From Caballeronia mineralivorans PML1(12) (GTDB lineage Bacteria; Pseudomonadota; Gammaproteobacteria; Burkholderiales; Burkholderiaceae): a DNA stretch of 64,000 bases. The stretch covers positions 1 to 64,000 of the forward strand of contig NZ_AEJF01000176.1 of assembly GCF_001028175.1 (NCBI RefSeq), in the 5' to 3' direction. Below the pieces are notes generated by a model. It worked only from the letters and a program-made list of their open reading frames with translations, had not been told where the DNA came from and searched no databases. Every line of letters starts with the position of its first letter. The stretch's first letter is position 1. This document shows, one piece after another, positions 26,941 through 35,558 of this stretch. Both the position numbers and the translations under genes were made by a program.

Positions 26941-28512
26941 TCACACGACGGTGCGAGTTGGAATCGATGCAGTCACCGAAGGCTCCGCTTCCCGCGTGCT
27001 CGCAAACCACCCATCGATGCGGCGAATCACGTCATCCAGCGTCCCGCGCTCCATATGCAGGCCGAGTTTCGAGCGGCGCCACAGCACGTCGTCGGCGCAG
27101 GTTGCCCATTCGTTGTCACGCAGATAGCGGAGTTCCGCTTCGTACAGCCCCGGCGCGATGGCTTCACCGAGATCGGGCAGGGAACCGGCATCGCCGAGCA
27201 GCTTTTGGACCCGGGTACCGTAAGCCCGCGCATAGCGATGCGCAAGCTCGCCCGGCAGCCAGCGATTGCGCTGCTTGAACGCGGTGAGGAAAACCTCGAA
27301 GCTGGCATTGGCGATATCGCCACCCGGCAGCGGCGCGCCTTCCGTCCACGTTTTACTCCGGGCCGGCGATTGAAGCGCTTCGCCCAGCTTGTCGACGGCT
27401 TCTTCCGCCAGCTTGCGGAACGTGGTGATCTTGCCGCCGAACACCGACAACAACGGCGCTTCGTTCGCGGGCGTATCGAGTTCAAGCAGGTAATCGCGCG
27501 TGACCGCCGACGCGTTCTCGGCGTTTTCGTCCTCGAGCAGGCCGCGTACGCCGGCATAGGTCCAGCAGACATCCGCCGGGCTGATGTGCTTCTTGAAATA
27601 GCGATTGATGGAGTCGCAGAGGTAAGCGGTTTCTTGCGGGCTGATGGCGACCTTCGACGCGTCGCCGTGATACTCGAGGTCTGTCGTCCCGATCAGCGTG
27701 TACTCGTGCTCGTACGGAATCGCGAAAATGATGCGCTTGTCCGGGTTCTGGAAAATGTAGGCGTGGTCGTGTTCAAAGAGACGCCGGGTCACAATGTGGC
27801 TTCCCTTGACCAGCCGGACGGTGTGACGCGTATGCGTGTTGCTGTTGAGCGAGTCCTTGAGCAGGTCGCTGACCCACGGTCCGGCAGCGTTCGCGATGGA
27901 GCGCGCCCGCACGTCGAAAGTCGCGCCGTGGTTGTCGGCGAGCGTGGCACGCCAAACACCTTCGCTGCGATGAGCACTCACCAGCCGCGTGCGCGTCTTG
28001 ATCACCGCACCGTGTTCCTGCGCATCGAGCGCGTTTAGCGCGACGAGCCGCGCGTCGTCCACCCAGCCGTCGGAATAGACAAAACCGCGCTTGATCGAGT
28101 CGATAAGCGGTGCGCCCGCCGGGTGCCGGCGCATGTCGATACCCCTGGAACCGGGCAGCAACTCGCGGCGCGCGAGGTGATCGTAGAGAAAGAGGCCCGC
28201 GCGAATCATCCAGGCGGGACGCAGGTTGGGCATGTGCGGCATCACGAAACGCAGCGGCCACATGATGTGCGGCGCCGCGCGCAGCAATACTTCGCGCTCC
28301 TGAAGCGCCTTGCGCACAAGCCGGTATTCGCCGTACTCGAGATAACGCAGCCCGCCGTGAATGAGCTTCGTACTCGACGACGAGGTGTGCGAAGCCAGGT
28401 CGTCCTTCTCACACAGCATGACGGTGAGGCCCCGGCCGGCGGCGTCGCGCGCGATGCCCGTTCCGTTGACCCCGCCGCCCACCACGAGCACATCATAAAG
28501 ATTGCCTTGCAT
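26941..28512 (-). CDS. glpD: Aerobic glycerol-3-phosphate dehydrogenase
   Basis: GlpD is a membrane-associated FAD enzyme oxidising glycerol 3-phosphate to dihydroxyacetone phosphate and passing electrons to quinone. The 523-residue protein starts with the FAD-binding motif VVGGGVNGTGIARDAAGRG. It also shows HTSSSSTKLIHGGLRYLE and the C-terminal GlpD cap region (RSKLGLHMERG). It is preceded by a promoter with TTCG repeats. The likely repressor gene glpR lies about 1.2 kb upstream on the same strand. Confidence 0.96.
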   Translation of the reverse strand: MQGNLYDVLVVGGGVNGTGIARDAAGRGLTVMLCEKDDLASHTSSSSTKLIHGGLRYLEYGEYRLVRKALQEREVLLRAAPHIMWPLRFVMPHMPNLRPAWMIRAGLFLYDHLARRELLPGSRGIDMRRHPAGAPLIDSIKRGFVYSDGWVDDARLVALNALDAQEHGAVIKTRTRLVSAHRSEGVWRATLADNHGATFDVRARSIANAAGPWVSDLLKDSLNSNTHTRHTVRLVKGSHIVTRRLFEHDHAYIFQNPDKRIIFAIPYEHEYTLIGTTDLEYHGDASKVAISPQETAYLCDSINRYFKKHISPADVCWTYAGVRGLLEDENAENASAVTRDYLLELDTPANEAPLLSVFGGKITTFRKLAEEAVDKLGEALQSPARSKTWTEGAPLPGGDIANASFEVFLTAFKQRNRWLPGELAHRYARAYGTRVQKLLGDAGSLPDLGEAIAPGLYEAELRYLRDNEWATCADDVLWRRSKLGLHMERGTLDDVIRRIDGWFASTREAEPSVTASIPTRTVV

Positions 28513-28564
28513 CGCTTGTCCGCCCCATGGCCACCAACAAAAACTCGGTCACAACATAATAATG

Positions 28565-28604
28565 TTCGAATTCGAAATTTAACGAACAAAAACGAAAATG
28601 TAAA
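28565..28604 (-). promoter_or_regulatory. Promoter and probable GlpR operator of glpD
   Basis: On the minus strand a -35 box TTTACA (28604-28599) and a -10 box TAAATT (28581-28576) are separated by exactly 17 bases. TTCG/CGAA half-sites are repeated across this promoter, including a perfect TTCGAATTCGAA palindrome at 28565-28576. GlpR repressors of the DeoR family bind TTCG-type half-sites, so repression by the nearby glpR-like protein is inferred. Confidence 0.7.
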
Positions 28605-28755
28605 GTCGACTGATTGGCTAACGCTCGGTTAACGCTGCGTTTCGCCGGAAAAGTGCAGGTCGAGGTCGTATTTCGGCTCATAGGCCGTTCGGCCGAGTGG
28701 CGCGAAGCGGACCGTCGACCGATACTGTAGCCACTGGAAATGAGGAGTTGATGTA

Positions 28756-29136
28756 ATGCGAAAAATGTTTGTTGCCGGTGCGCTTGGCGCGCTGATGCTG
28801 GGCGGATGCATATCCACGCCGGACGTTTCGGGGTCGAGGGGGGCGCCGTCACTGGCCGCGCTCCAGTCTATGTGCGGGACCACCGCAGTCGATTACGGCA
28901 CGGACGCGCAGGGCGTGTATTCCGCGCTTTTCGACGCTTATGTCGCGCAGAAGAGAGGCAAGTTGCCAAAAGAGCAGTTTTGCGCGTTTCAGGCGGGTAT
29001 CGCGGGTCGGTACACGGCGTTTGCGGCTAGCCGCACAACGGAGGCGCAAAGTGCGTGGGCCACGTTTTTCGCCGATCAGCGCGCGCAAGCGCTTAGCTGG
29101 CGCTCAGCCGTCGATCCGACGTTGCGCGCAGGCTAA
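28756..29136 (+). CDS. Small putative lipoprotein, unknown function
   Basis: The 126-residue product has a lipoprotein signal peptide with lipobox LMLGGC (Cys18), placing it in the cell envelope. Two further cysteines (C40 and C77 or nearby) could form a disulfide. The remainder is predicted helical (FDAYVAQKRGKLPKEQFCAFQAG). A ribosome-binding site (GAGGAG) lies 11 bases upstream. It is divergent from glpD. No family was recognised. Confidence 0.75.
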   Translation: MRKMFVAGALGALMLGGCISTPDVSGSRGAPSLAALQSMCGTTAVDYGTDAQGVYSALFDAYVAQKRGKLPKEQFCAFQAGIAGRYTAFAASRTTEAQSAWATFFADQRAQALSWRSAVDPTLRAG

Positions 29137-29215
29137 CGCTGGCTCGCTGGTTATTCCGCTCGTGGGCGGCCGGATTCAAGCGCCGCGCGAGCGGAAATTG
29201 ATGAGGACCGCGGAT

Positions 29216-29413
29216 TTACGAGAACCGTTTGATTGCCTTGATCGTGGAATCGCCGGAAGCGGTCAGGCTCCACATCTGGCGTCCAGAGGCGAGTTTTTCC
29301 AACTGGACGAGCTGGCGTTCGAGCAGCGCGTCGAGTTCATCGCGCACCATGTCAATCTGATGGGGAGCTTCTTGCAGCAGGAGCAGCGTGGCAAATTCAT
29401 GCGGACTGAGCAT
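29216..29413 (-). CDS. Small conserved-type hypothetical protein
   Basis: The 65-residue product starts MLSPHEFATLLLLQEAP and continues with VRDELDALLERQLVQLEKL, a helical, leucine-rich protein resembling a small winged-helix-like or regulatory domain. The ATG at 29413 is preceded by GGAGAA five bases upstream. An in-frame ATG at 29425 is possible but lacks such a site. It lies between the lipoprotein gene and glpR, and its function is unknown. Confidence 0.65.
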   Translation of the reverse strand: MLSPHEFATLLLLQEAPHQIDMVRDELDALLERQLVQLEKLASGRQMWSLTASGDSTIKAIKRFS

Positions 29414-29740
29414 CGTGTTCTCCATGACGATCGAACGGCACTTTGACCGGTCGGCGACCGGCACTCGTACTTAGGAACGTTGCGCGAGGCTGGAACTTCG
29501 TGTCCGGCAGGCGCATGACGCAAAGCGCGGTTCGCAGCGCCCAAAAGCGGCGGGGCATTGCCGGGATTTGATTGTAGGCAAGCGTCGAACGAGTGCCAAA
29601 CGCTTGCGGAAAATAATGGGTTTGACTTTTTAGAGGCGCGAAAGCGGTTCGGCGGACAAGAAGAATCGTAGAAATTACGTGAAGTTCGTGTCGCAGCGCA
29701 CACAGAAACGGCGGGGCCTTTAAGTGAGGCCGTGAGGCCG

Positions 29741-30520
29741 CTATTCCGCCACGAACACCTGCGTGTTCGCTTCTGCAAGCGTTTGGGCCATTTCGGGCGG
29801 CGTGGGAGCATCGGTGAAAAGCGCGTCGATCTGGCTCAGATGACCGAGCCGCACGAGCGCCGGGCGGCCGAACTTGGAGTGATCCGCGGCGAGGAACACC
29901 GTGCGGGCGTGTTTGATGATTGCTTCTGCCACGCGGACTTCGCGGGTATCGAAATCGCGCAGCGTGCCGTCGGTTTCAATGCTCGAGGCGCCGATGATCG
30001 CGAAGTCCACCTTGAACTGGCGGATGAAGTCGATAGCGAGCTCACCCACAATGCCCTTGTCCCAAGGCCGCACAATGCCGCCGGTGATGAGCACCTCGCA
30101 TTCGGGATACCCGCTCATCATGCTTGCCACGTTGAGGTTGTTCGTGATCACGTGCAGCCCGCGATGCCGGTTCAGCGCCCGGGCGACTTCCTCGGTCGTG
30201 GTGCCGAGGTTGATGAAAAGCGACGCCTGATCGGGAATGTGCGAAGCGACAAGCGCGGCTATGCGACGCTTTTCGTCGTGGAACATGCGCTGGCGTGCCG
30301 TGTACGAGACGTTCTCCGAGCTGGTCGGGAGGCTCGCGCCGCCGTGATAGCGGCGCAGCAGGTTCATGTCGGAGAGCCAGTTGACGTCGCGGCGAATGGT
30401 TTGTGGCGTGACGTCGAAATGCGTGGCAAGGTCGTCGACCGTCACGAAGCCATCGCGTTGCACCCAGTCGAGCAGCTCTTGCTGTCGTGCGTTCAAGGTG
30501 ATGCGGGGATCTCGTGTCAT
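29741..30520 (-). CDS. glpR: DeoR-family repressor, GlpR-like
   Basis: The 259-residue protein has a DeoR N-terminal helix-turn-helix (about residues 8-60: RQQELLDWVQRDGFVTVDDL, VTPQTIRRDVNWLSD). The sugar-phosphate isomerase-like effector domain includes LFINLGTTTEEVARAL, ITNNLNVA, ITGGIVR and FLAADHSKFGR. The ATG at 30520 matches family starts; the frame is open further upstream. The segment AIIGASSIETDGTLRDFD is typical of GlpR. Proximity to glpD and the TTCG operator there support control of glycerol 3-phosphate use. Confidence 0.88.
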   Translation of the reverse strand: MTRDPRITLNARQQELLDWVQRDGFVTVDDLATHFDVTPQTIRRDVNWLSDMNLLRRYHGGASLPTSSENVSYTARQRMFHDEKRRIAALVASHIPDQASLFINLGTTTEEVARALNRHRGLHVITNNLNVASMMSGYPECEVLITGGIVRPWDKGIVGELAIDFIRQFKVDFAIIGASSIETDGTLRDFDTREVRVAEAIIKHARTVFLAADHSKFGRPALVRLGHLSQIDALFTDAPTPPEMAQTLAEANTQVFVAE

Positions 30521-31280
30521 GGCGTCGAAAAGTGCGCTTGAGTGTCGTGAGGTGGCCGTATTGTAAGGGAAAGGGCCGGCAGGCCTGCAATGCTCCATGA
30601 TGCATCGTGCCTTGGGATATCGCGGTGCATAAGCGAGATGGAGGCGCTTCGTGAAAGTGCGTCGCTTGGATACTCGCGAACTCGGGTAGCCCAGGGAGCT
30701 CGATGAGTTCGTTACGTTGTATTACGTCGTGCGGTAACTACGAACCGGTCCGGACCAAACCGCGGCCATATGGTCCGCATGTCCATACGTCTGCACGTCC
30801 GAATGTCGCCACGGATAGCATGGCCGGCTACGTGACTGCCCGAGCGCCGAGCCCCCCGAACGGACCGCGTTTGTGCGCGGCAACTCGTGAGGATGGCAAA
30901 CTTGATGCTGAGCGATCGCGAACCCATCGCGCTGCGCGTGAACTCCCAGTCTGAACCGGCCCGCAAAACCCGATCGCTGCAACCGCTATTAGCAGCTTGC
31001 CGAAATACGTCTGTAAGCGGGCGGGAATCATGTGTGGCGTGCTTTATCGCAAGGTGCTCCGAGGCGGTACGATTTATGCTGATTTATGCGGTATCCGGAA
31101 CTGACATGTGGCTTTAGCGGTCTCTCTTCGTGCCTGCAGCTTCGTTGCAACCCAGCTAAGATGCAGGCTCTAAGTCTTTAACCACATGAGGACGTCGTGG
31201 ATCCACCTTCACGGCGTTGCCTGATTTTCGGCCGGTTTGGCTGACGGCGCGTTCAGTACAGCTTTGGGAGCGCGATTTTT
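30521..31280. other. Gene-free stretch of about 760 bases
   Basis: No open frame here has a convincing start, length or composition; those present on both strands are Arg/Ser/Pro-rich shadows of GC skew. Visible structure includes the palindrome GGTCCGGACC near 30748, several GTCC/GGAC words up to about 30800, and two nearby TTTATGC words at 31073-31087. No hairpin with a T-tract was found. It may hold regulatory DNA for glpR and for the diiron protein gene, or decayed sequence. Confidence 0.4.
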
Positions 31281-32108
31281 ATGCACACTGACAGTACCTA
31301 TGTGATGCCTTGGCGGATCGAAGATATCGACCTGTCCCGGATCGACCGGCGTAAAGCGGCATCCAACGAACACCTTCTCTTGTTGCTTTGCGCGGCTTCG
31401 TTCATCGAGAGCGGGACCGATCTTTATACGAGCAACCTGAGCACTTATTTCAACGACGACCCCGAAGTTTCCAACTGGCTCAACAATGAGTGGGAACCGG
31501 AAGAGATGCAGCACGGTCGCGCGTTGAAGACGTATATCAATCATGTGTGGCCTGAGTTCGACTGGGACACGGCATTCAAGAACTTTTTCGCCGAGTATTC
31601 GCTGACCTGTTCAGTCGAGGATTTCGAAAAAACGCGCGCACTGGAAATGGTCGCGCGGTGTGTCGTCGAAACCGGTACGGCGACGCTGTATCGGGCAATC
31701 AACGAGTGCTCGGACGAACCGGTGCTCAAGCAACTGACGGACAACATCCGCACCGACGAAGTCCGGCATTACAAGCACTTCTTCCGCTTTTTCAAGAAGT
31801 ACAACAAGATCGAAGGCAATGGTCGCTTTGCTGTCCTGGGCGCGTTGCTGCGGCGCGTAATTGAAATCAAGAATGAGGATTCCGAGATCGCACTGCGGCA
31901 TGTATTTGCCATCCGTTATCCGGAGCGCGCGAATGACACCGCTCACAATCGCGAGCTGGCGGCGCGGGTCAATGCGCTGGTCCGGCGCAATTTGTCGGCC
32001 GATATGTGCGTAAAGATGTTGCTCAAGCCGCTCGATCTGCCCGCCCGAATCCAGCCCGGCGTGCACTATCCGCTCGCGAAGATCACGCAGCACGTCTTCT
32101 TTCGCTAG
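31281..32108 (+). CDS. Ferritin-like diiron protein (acyl-ACP desaturase-like fold)
   Basis: The 275-residue protein has the full set of carboxylate-bridged diiron ligands in four-helix-bundle order: E43 (FIESG), E75xxH78 (EEMQH), E130 (VVETG) and E160xxH163 (DEVRH). Spacing and ligand types fit soluble acyl-ACP desaturases and related ferritin-like oxidases. Overall length is shorter than plant-type desaturases. No redox partner is adjacent, and a terminator follows at once, so it is probably monocistronic. The substrate is unknown. Confidence 0.82.
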   Translation: MHTDSTYVMPWRIEDIDLSRIDRRKAASNEHLLLLLCAASFIESGTDLYTSNLSTYFNDDPEVSNWLNNEWEPEEMQHGRALKTYINHVWPEFDWDTAFKNFFAEYSLTCSVEDFEKTRALEMVARCVVETGTATLYRAINECSDEPVLKQLTDNIRTDEVRHYKHFFRFFKKYNKIEGNGRFAVLGALLRRVIEIKNEDSEIALRHVFAIRYPERANDTAHNRELAARVNALVRRNLSADMCVKMLLKPLDLPARIQPGVHYPLAKITQHVFFR

Positions 32109-32149
32109 GCCGGCCGGCGTTTGCATCGAACGGCTCAGCACGGTTTAAT

Positions 32150-32182
32150 CGATGGCCCGCTTTCGCGGGCCATCGTCTTTTC
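32150..32182 (+). terminator. Rho-independent terminator after diiron protein gene
   Basis: A perfect 10-bp stem (GATGGCCCGC / GCGGGCCATC) with loop TTTC is followed by GTCTTTTC. It separates the diiron gene from the next gene. Confidence 0.85.
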
Positions 32183-32194
32183 ACGGAGATCCAC

Positions 32195-32710
32195 ATGAAC
32201 GATTCCCTTGCATGCGGCAATCGCAATATCGAGCACGGCACGTTCGACGAATGGCCTCCGGAGTTGCGGACGCTGTTCGACGGCGCGTCGATCGACACGA
32301 AAACGGGGTTCACGGCGTCGTTGCTTGCGGCAGACGGGGGCCGCGTGCGGACGTCGTTGCTGAGCGTCGGCGAGTTGTTCGCGCCGGACCCAGGCACCTT
32401 GTGTTTTTCGTTGTGGCCGCAGTCGCGGGCGGCGCGGTTGGTATCGAAGACGGGTTGCGCCACGCTGACTTTCGTCTTCGATGAAGCCTTCTTCCAGGTG
32501 CAACTCCAGGCTCGCATCGCGCCGCTGGAGGGTTCGCCGGTCGCGTGTTTTATCGCGACGATCGAAAGCGGGGAATGGCAGAAAGTGCCCTATGCGCGGC
32601 TCGTGCAGGGGATCGGATTCGAGTTTGCGAAAGGGCAGGGAGAGGCGGTGTTGGCGCGTTGGCGTCAACAAGTCGATGTACTCAAACGCGCGGCGAGCGC
32701 CGCTGCCTGA
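32195..32710 (+). CDS. Pyridoxamine 5'-phosphate oxidase-like (FMN split-barrel) protein
   Basis: The 171-residue product from the ATG at 32195 (MNDSLACGNRNI) has a split-barrel-like pattern: VRTSLLSVGELFAPDPGTLCFSLW, then SRAARLVSKTGCATLTFVFD. This resembles PNPOx-related flavin or heme-binding proteins, though motifs are weak. An in-frame extension upstream overlaps the preceding terminator and is rejected. It is flanked by terminators on both sides and so is a single-gene unit. Confidence 0.7.
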   Translation: MNDSLACGNRNIEHGTFDEWPPELRTLFDGASIDTKTGFTASLLAADGGRVRTSLLSVGELFAPDPGTLCFSLWPQSRAARLVSKTGCATLTFVFDEAFFQVQLQARIAPLEGSPVACFIATIESGEWQKVPYARLVQGIGFEFAKGQGEAVLARWRQQVDVLKRAASAAA

Positions 32711-32716
32711 AATAAA

Positions 32717-32746
32717 AACAGCGGAGCTGAGGCTCCGCTGTTTTGC
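32717..32746 (+). terminator. Rho-independent terminator
   Basis: An 11-bp stem (AACAGCGGAGC / GCTCCGCTGTT) with loop TGAG is followed by TTTTGCTCTTT. It ends the PNPOx-like gene; reading the other way it is followed by TTTTATTT, so it could also act on minus-strand transcripts from rhlE. Confidence 0.85.
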
Positions 32747-32910
32747 TCTTTCGAGCAGTCATTCCGAGGTGAAGGTGTCGGAGCAGGGCTTTCAATCTGC
32801 GCTGCCTCCGCGAGACCTAATAGGGCGCTTGAACCATCAACCTTCGCCCGTTACGAGCGGAAGGCGCAGGCCAGCTTCGCACCCGCGCCTTCCACCCGCA
32901 ACAAAGCAGT

Positions 32911-34401
32911 TCAACGCCCGCGCTGTCCGGTACGCGGCGTATCGCGCCGACCGGCGCCGCCAGCGCCTTCACCACGCGGCTTGCCGCCGAGCAGTGCAGC
33001 GCCAGCCGGGCGTGATGAACCCTCAGGTTTGCGCGGCGCACCGCCATTGCCACCGGGTTTCGCCGCAACGGGTTTCTGCGAGCGTGAACCGTTGCCACCA
33101 TTGCCACCGTAACCACCACCGCCATTACCATTCGCCGGCTTAACCGACGTCCGGCCGCCATTCGATTGCTTCGGCGCGCCCTGACGCGGAGCGCCTTGAC
33201 GGGCACCGCCGCCGCCGCCGCCCTGGCCGCGTCGGAGAATCGGTTCCGGTTTTTGATTCGGATCCGGCTCGAAGCCTGCGATGACTTCCTGCGGAATCGG
33301 TCGCTTGATCAGGCGTTCGATGTCCTTCAGCAACTGATGTTCATCGACGCAAACCAGCGACAGCGCCTCACCCGTCGCCCCGGCCCGACCCGTACGGCCG
33401 ATCCGGTGAACATAATCCTCCGGCACGTTAGGCAGATCGAAGTTGACGACGTGCGGCAACTGATCGATATCGATACCGCGCGCCGCAATATCCGTCGCCA
33501 CCAGCACTTGCAGCGTGTTGTCCTTGAACTCGGCCAAGGCACGCGTACGCGCCGACTGGCTCTTGTTGCCGTGAATGGCCAGCGCGCTGATGCCGTCCTT
33601 CGTCAACTGCTCGGCCAGGCGGTTCGCGCCATGCTTCGTCCGCGTGAACACCAGCACCTGGAACCAGTTGTTTTGACGGATCAAATGCGTGAGCAACTCG
33701 CGCTTCTTGTCGCGGTCGACGGGGTGAATCTTCTGCGCGATCGCCTCGACCGTCGAATTGCGACGTGCCACTTCGATCAGCGCCGGCCGGTCGAGCAGGC
33801 TGTCGGCGAGGGTTTTGATTTCATCGGAGAACGTGGCCGAGAACAGCAGGTTCTGGCGCTTCGGTGGCAACTTGGCCAGCACGCGCTTGATGTCGTGGAT
33901 GAAACCCATGTCCAGCATGCGGTCGGCCTCATCGAGCACGAGAATCTCGAGCTTCGACAAGTCGATGGTCTTCTGCTGCATGTGATCGAGCAAGCGCCCC
34001 GGCGTTGCCACGACGATATCCACGCCGCGCCGCAACGCATCGATTTGCGGATTGATGCCGACACCGCCGAACATCACGGTCGACTTCAGCTTCAGATATT
34101 TACCGTAACCCCGCACGCTTTCTTCCACCTGTGCGGCGAGTTCGCGCGTCGGCGTGAGGATCAGCGCGCGGACCGGCCGCTTGGCGCCTGCAGCAGGGGC
34201 GGGCGCTTCGGACAGGCGTTGCAGGATAGGCAGCGTAAAGCCTGCCGTCTTGCCGGTGCCAGTTTGCGCGCCTGCGAGCAGGTCGCCGCCGTTCAGCACA
34301 GCCGGGATGGCCTGCAACTGGATGGGAGTAGGGACCGTGTAGCCGAGTTCGTTGACAGCGCGAAGCAAGGGTTCGGACAAGCCGAGGGAATCAAAAGACA
34401 T
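32911..34401 (-). CDS. rhlE: DEAD-box RNA helicase, RhlE type
   Basis: The 496-residue ATP-dependent RNA helicase has the Q motif (YTVPTPIQLQAIP), Walker A AQTGTGKT (45-52), PTRELA, DEAD (157-160), SATF, and the C-terminal helicase motifs ATDIAARGID and HRIGRTGR. Residues from about 385 onward form a basic, Gly/Asn-rich tail (QGAPRQGAPKQSNGG and GGGGYGGNGGNG) likely to add non-specific RNA binding. RhlE assists ribosome assembly and RNA turnover. There is no neighbouring partner. Confidence 0.93.
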   Translation of the reverse strand: MSFDSLGLSEPLLRAVNELGYTVPTPIQLQAIPAVLNGGDLLAGAQTGTGKTAGFTLPILQRLSEAPAPAAGAKRPVRALILTPTRELAAQVEESVRGYGKYLKLKSTVMFGGVGINPQIDALRRGVDIVVATPGRLLDHMQQKTIDLSKLEILVLDEADRMLDMGFIHDIKRVLAKLPPKRQNLLFSATFSDEIKTLADSLLDRPALIEVARRNSTVEAIAQKIHPVDRDKKRELLTHLIRQNNWFQVLVFTRTKHGANRLAEQLTKDGISALAIHGNKSQSARTRALAEFKDNTLQVLVATDIAARGIDIDQLPHVVNFDLPNVPEDYVHRIGRTGRAGATGEALSLVCVDEHQLLKDIERLIKRPIPQEVIAGFEPDPNQKPEPILRRGQGGGGGGARQGAPRQGAPKQSNGGRTSVKPANGNGGGGYGGNGGNGSRSQKPVAAKPGGNGGAPRKPEGSSRPAGAALLGGKPRGEGAGGAGRRDTPRTGQRGR

Positions 34402-34680
34402 AAGTGTTCACAGATTCGGTATGCCGACCGGCGTTGTCGCTTGAAGCCCCCAAAAAAGGCGGCCCGCACAAATAGGTGCGCGCGTACGACGATCGAGGAA
34501 ATCGGGCGGCATGACGTTCGGGGCGCTCGCTCAAAAGACAAGCGCCGGGAACGTTGCCGCGAAGATCAACGCGCTATCAAGACACGCTGACTGGCGTTAA
34601 GTTGCATTGGAAACGCCGAATGTGTTCCGCGTTTCGTGTCAGGCATTACGTACCGTCACTGAGGCAACCTCAGGACCGGC

Positions 34681-35301
34681 TCACGCGACATAGCGTGCAA
34701 TGCTGACGAATTGACACAAGCTGCCGCCCAACACGAACAGGTGCCAGATGCCATGGCCGTGCCGGATGCGCTCGTCGTTGATGAAAAAGTAAATGCCGGC
34801 GCTGTAGATCAAGCCACCGGCCAGCAGCCACGCCGTGCCGGCGGGCGGTAGTGCCGAAACGAGAGGACGGATGGCTACGAGCGCGAGCCAGCCCATCAAC
34901 ACGTAAATCACCATCGATACGCTGCGGGTTCGACGCCCGAGCGTGAGTTCCTGAACAATGCCAAGAGCGGCGAGCCCCCAGCTTACGCCGAATAGCGACC
35001 AGCCCCACGGGCCGCGCAGTGTGACGAGCGTGAAGGGTGTGTAACTTCCTGCGATCAGCAAGTAAATGGCCGAATGATCGCATTTTTGCAATATCGCCTT
35101 GATCCGCGGGTTGCGGACCCAGTGATACAGCGTGGAAATGGTGTACAGCACGAGCAACATGGCGCCGTACACGGCAAAACTGACGATCTTGTACGGGTCG
35201 CGTTCCAGCGCGGCCATGGTGACGAGCGTTGCGAGTCCCGCCACCGACAGCACCGTGCCGACGAGGTGGGTAACGCTGTTGAACCGCTCACCAAAGTGCA
35301 T
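34681..35301 (-). CDS. trhA: Hemolysin III family membrane protein (TrhA/YqfA)
   Basis: This is a 206-residue, seven-segment membrane protein of the PAQR/hemolysin III family. Conserved histidine motifs are FNSVTHLVG near the N-terminus, STLYHW, CDHSAIYLLIAGSYTPF, and HGHGIWHLFVLGG near the C-terminus. Bacterial members affect membrane lipid homeostasis rather than lysis. It is monocistronic by spacing. Confidence 0.92.
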   Translation of the reverse strand: MHFGERFNSVTHLVGTVLSVAGLATLVTMAALERDPYKIVSFAVYGAMLLVLYTISTLYHWVRNPRIKAILQKCDHSAIYLLIAGSYTPFTLVTLRGPWGWSLFGVSWGLAALGIVQELTLGRRTRSVSMVIYVLMGWLALVAIRPLVSALPPAGTAWLLAGGLIYSAGIYFFINDERIRHGHGIWHLFVLGGSLCQFVSIARYVA

Positions 35302-35461
35302 CGACCATCCTCACCGCGTTGTTGCGATCCTGTCTGCAACGCCGCGCTTTTCTGCTTCAAGAAATGCTGAGACCGCGGCGAAATAAGGACGACCCGGGCA
35401 TTTTACAGCTACCTGTGGTCCATCCAGACCGCTCACCCAAATCCAGCTTATTCACGCCATG

Positions 35462-35506
35462 CTCAAAAAGACGAAGGGCGCAGCCCCGACTTCGAGGCCT
35501 GCGCCC
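35462..35506 (-). terminator. Terminator of the cytochrome c operon
   Basis: Read on the minus strand, GGGCGCAG and CTGCGCCC form an 8-bp stem with a 15-base loop. This is followed by TTCGTCTTTTTGAG, about 50 bases past the end of the tri-heme cytochrome gene. Confidence 0.75.
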
Positions 35507-35558
35507 TGCTTGCGCCCTTCGGCGTATTTTACGCTACCTGCGTGAAACGCTTCTTCGA

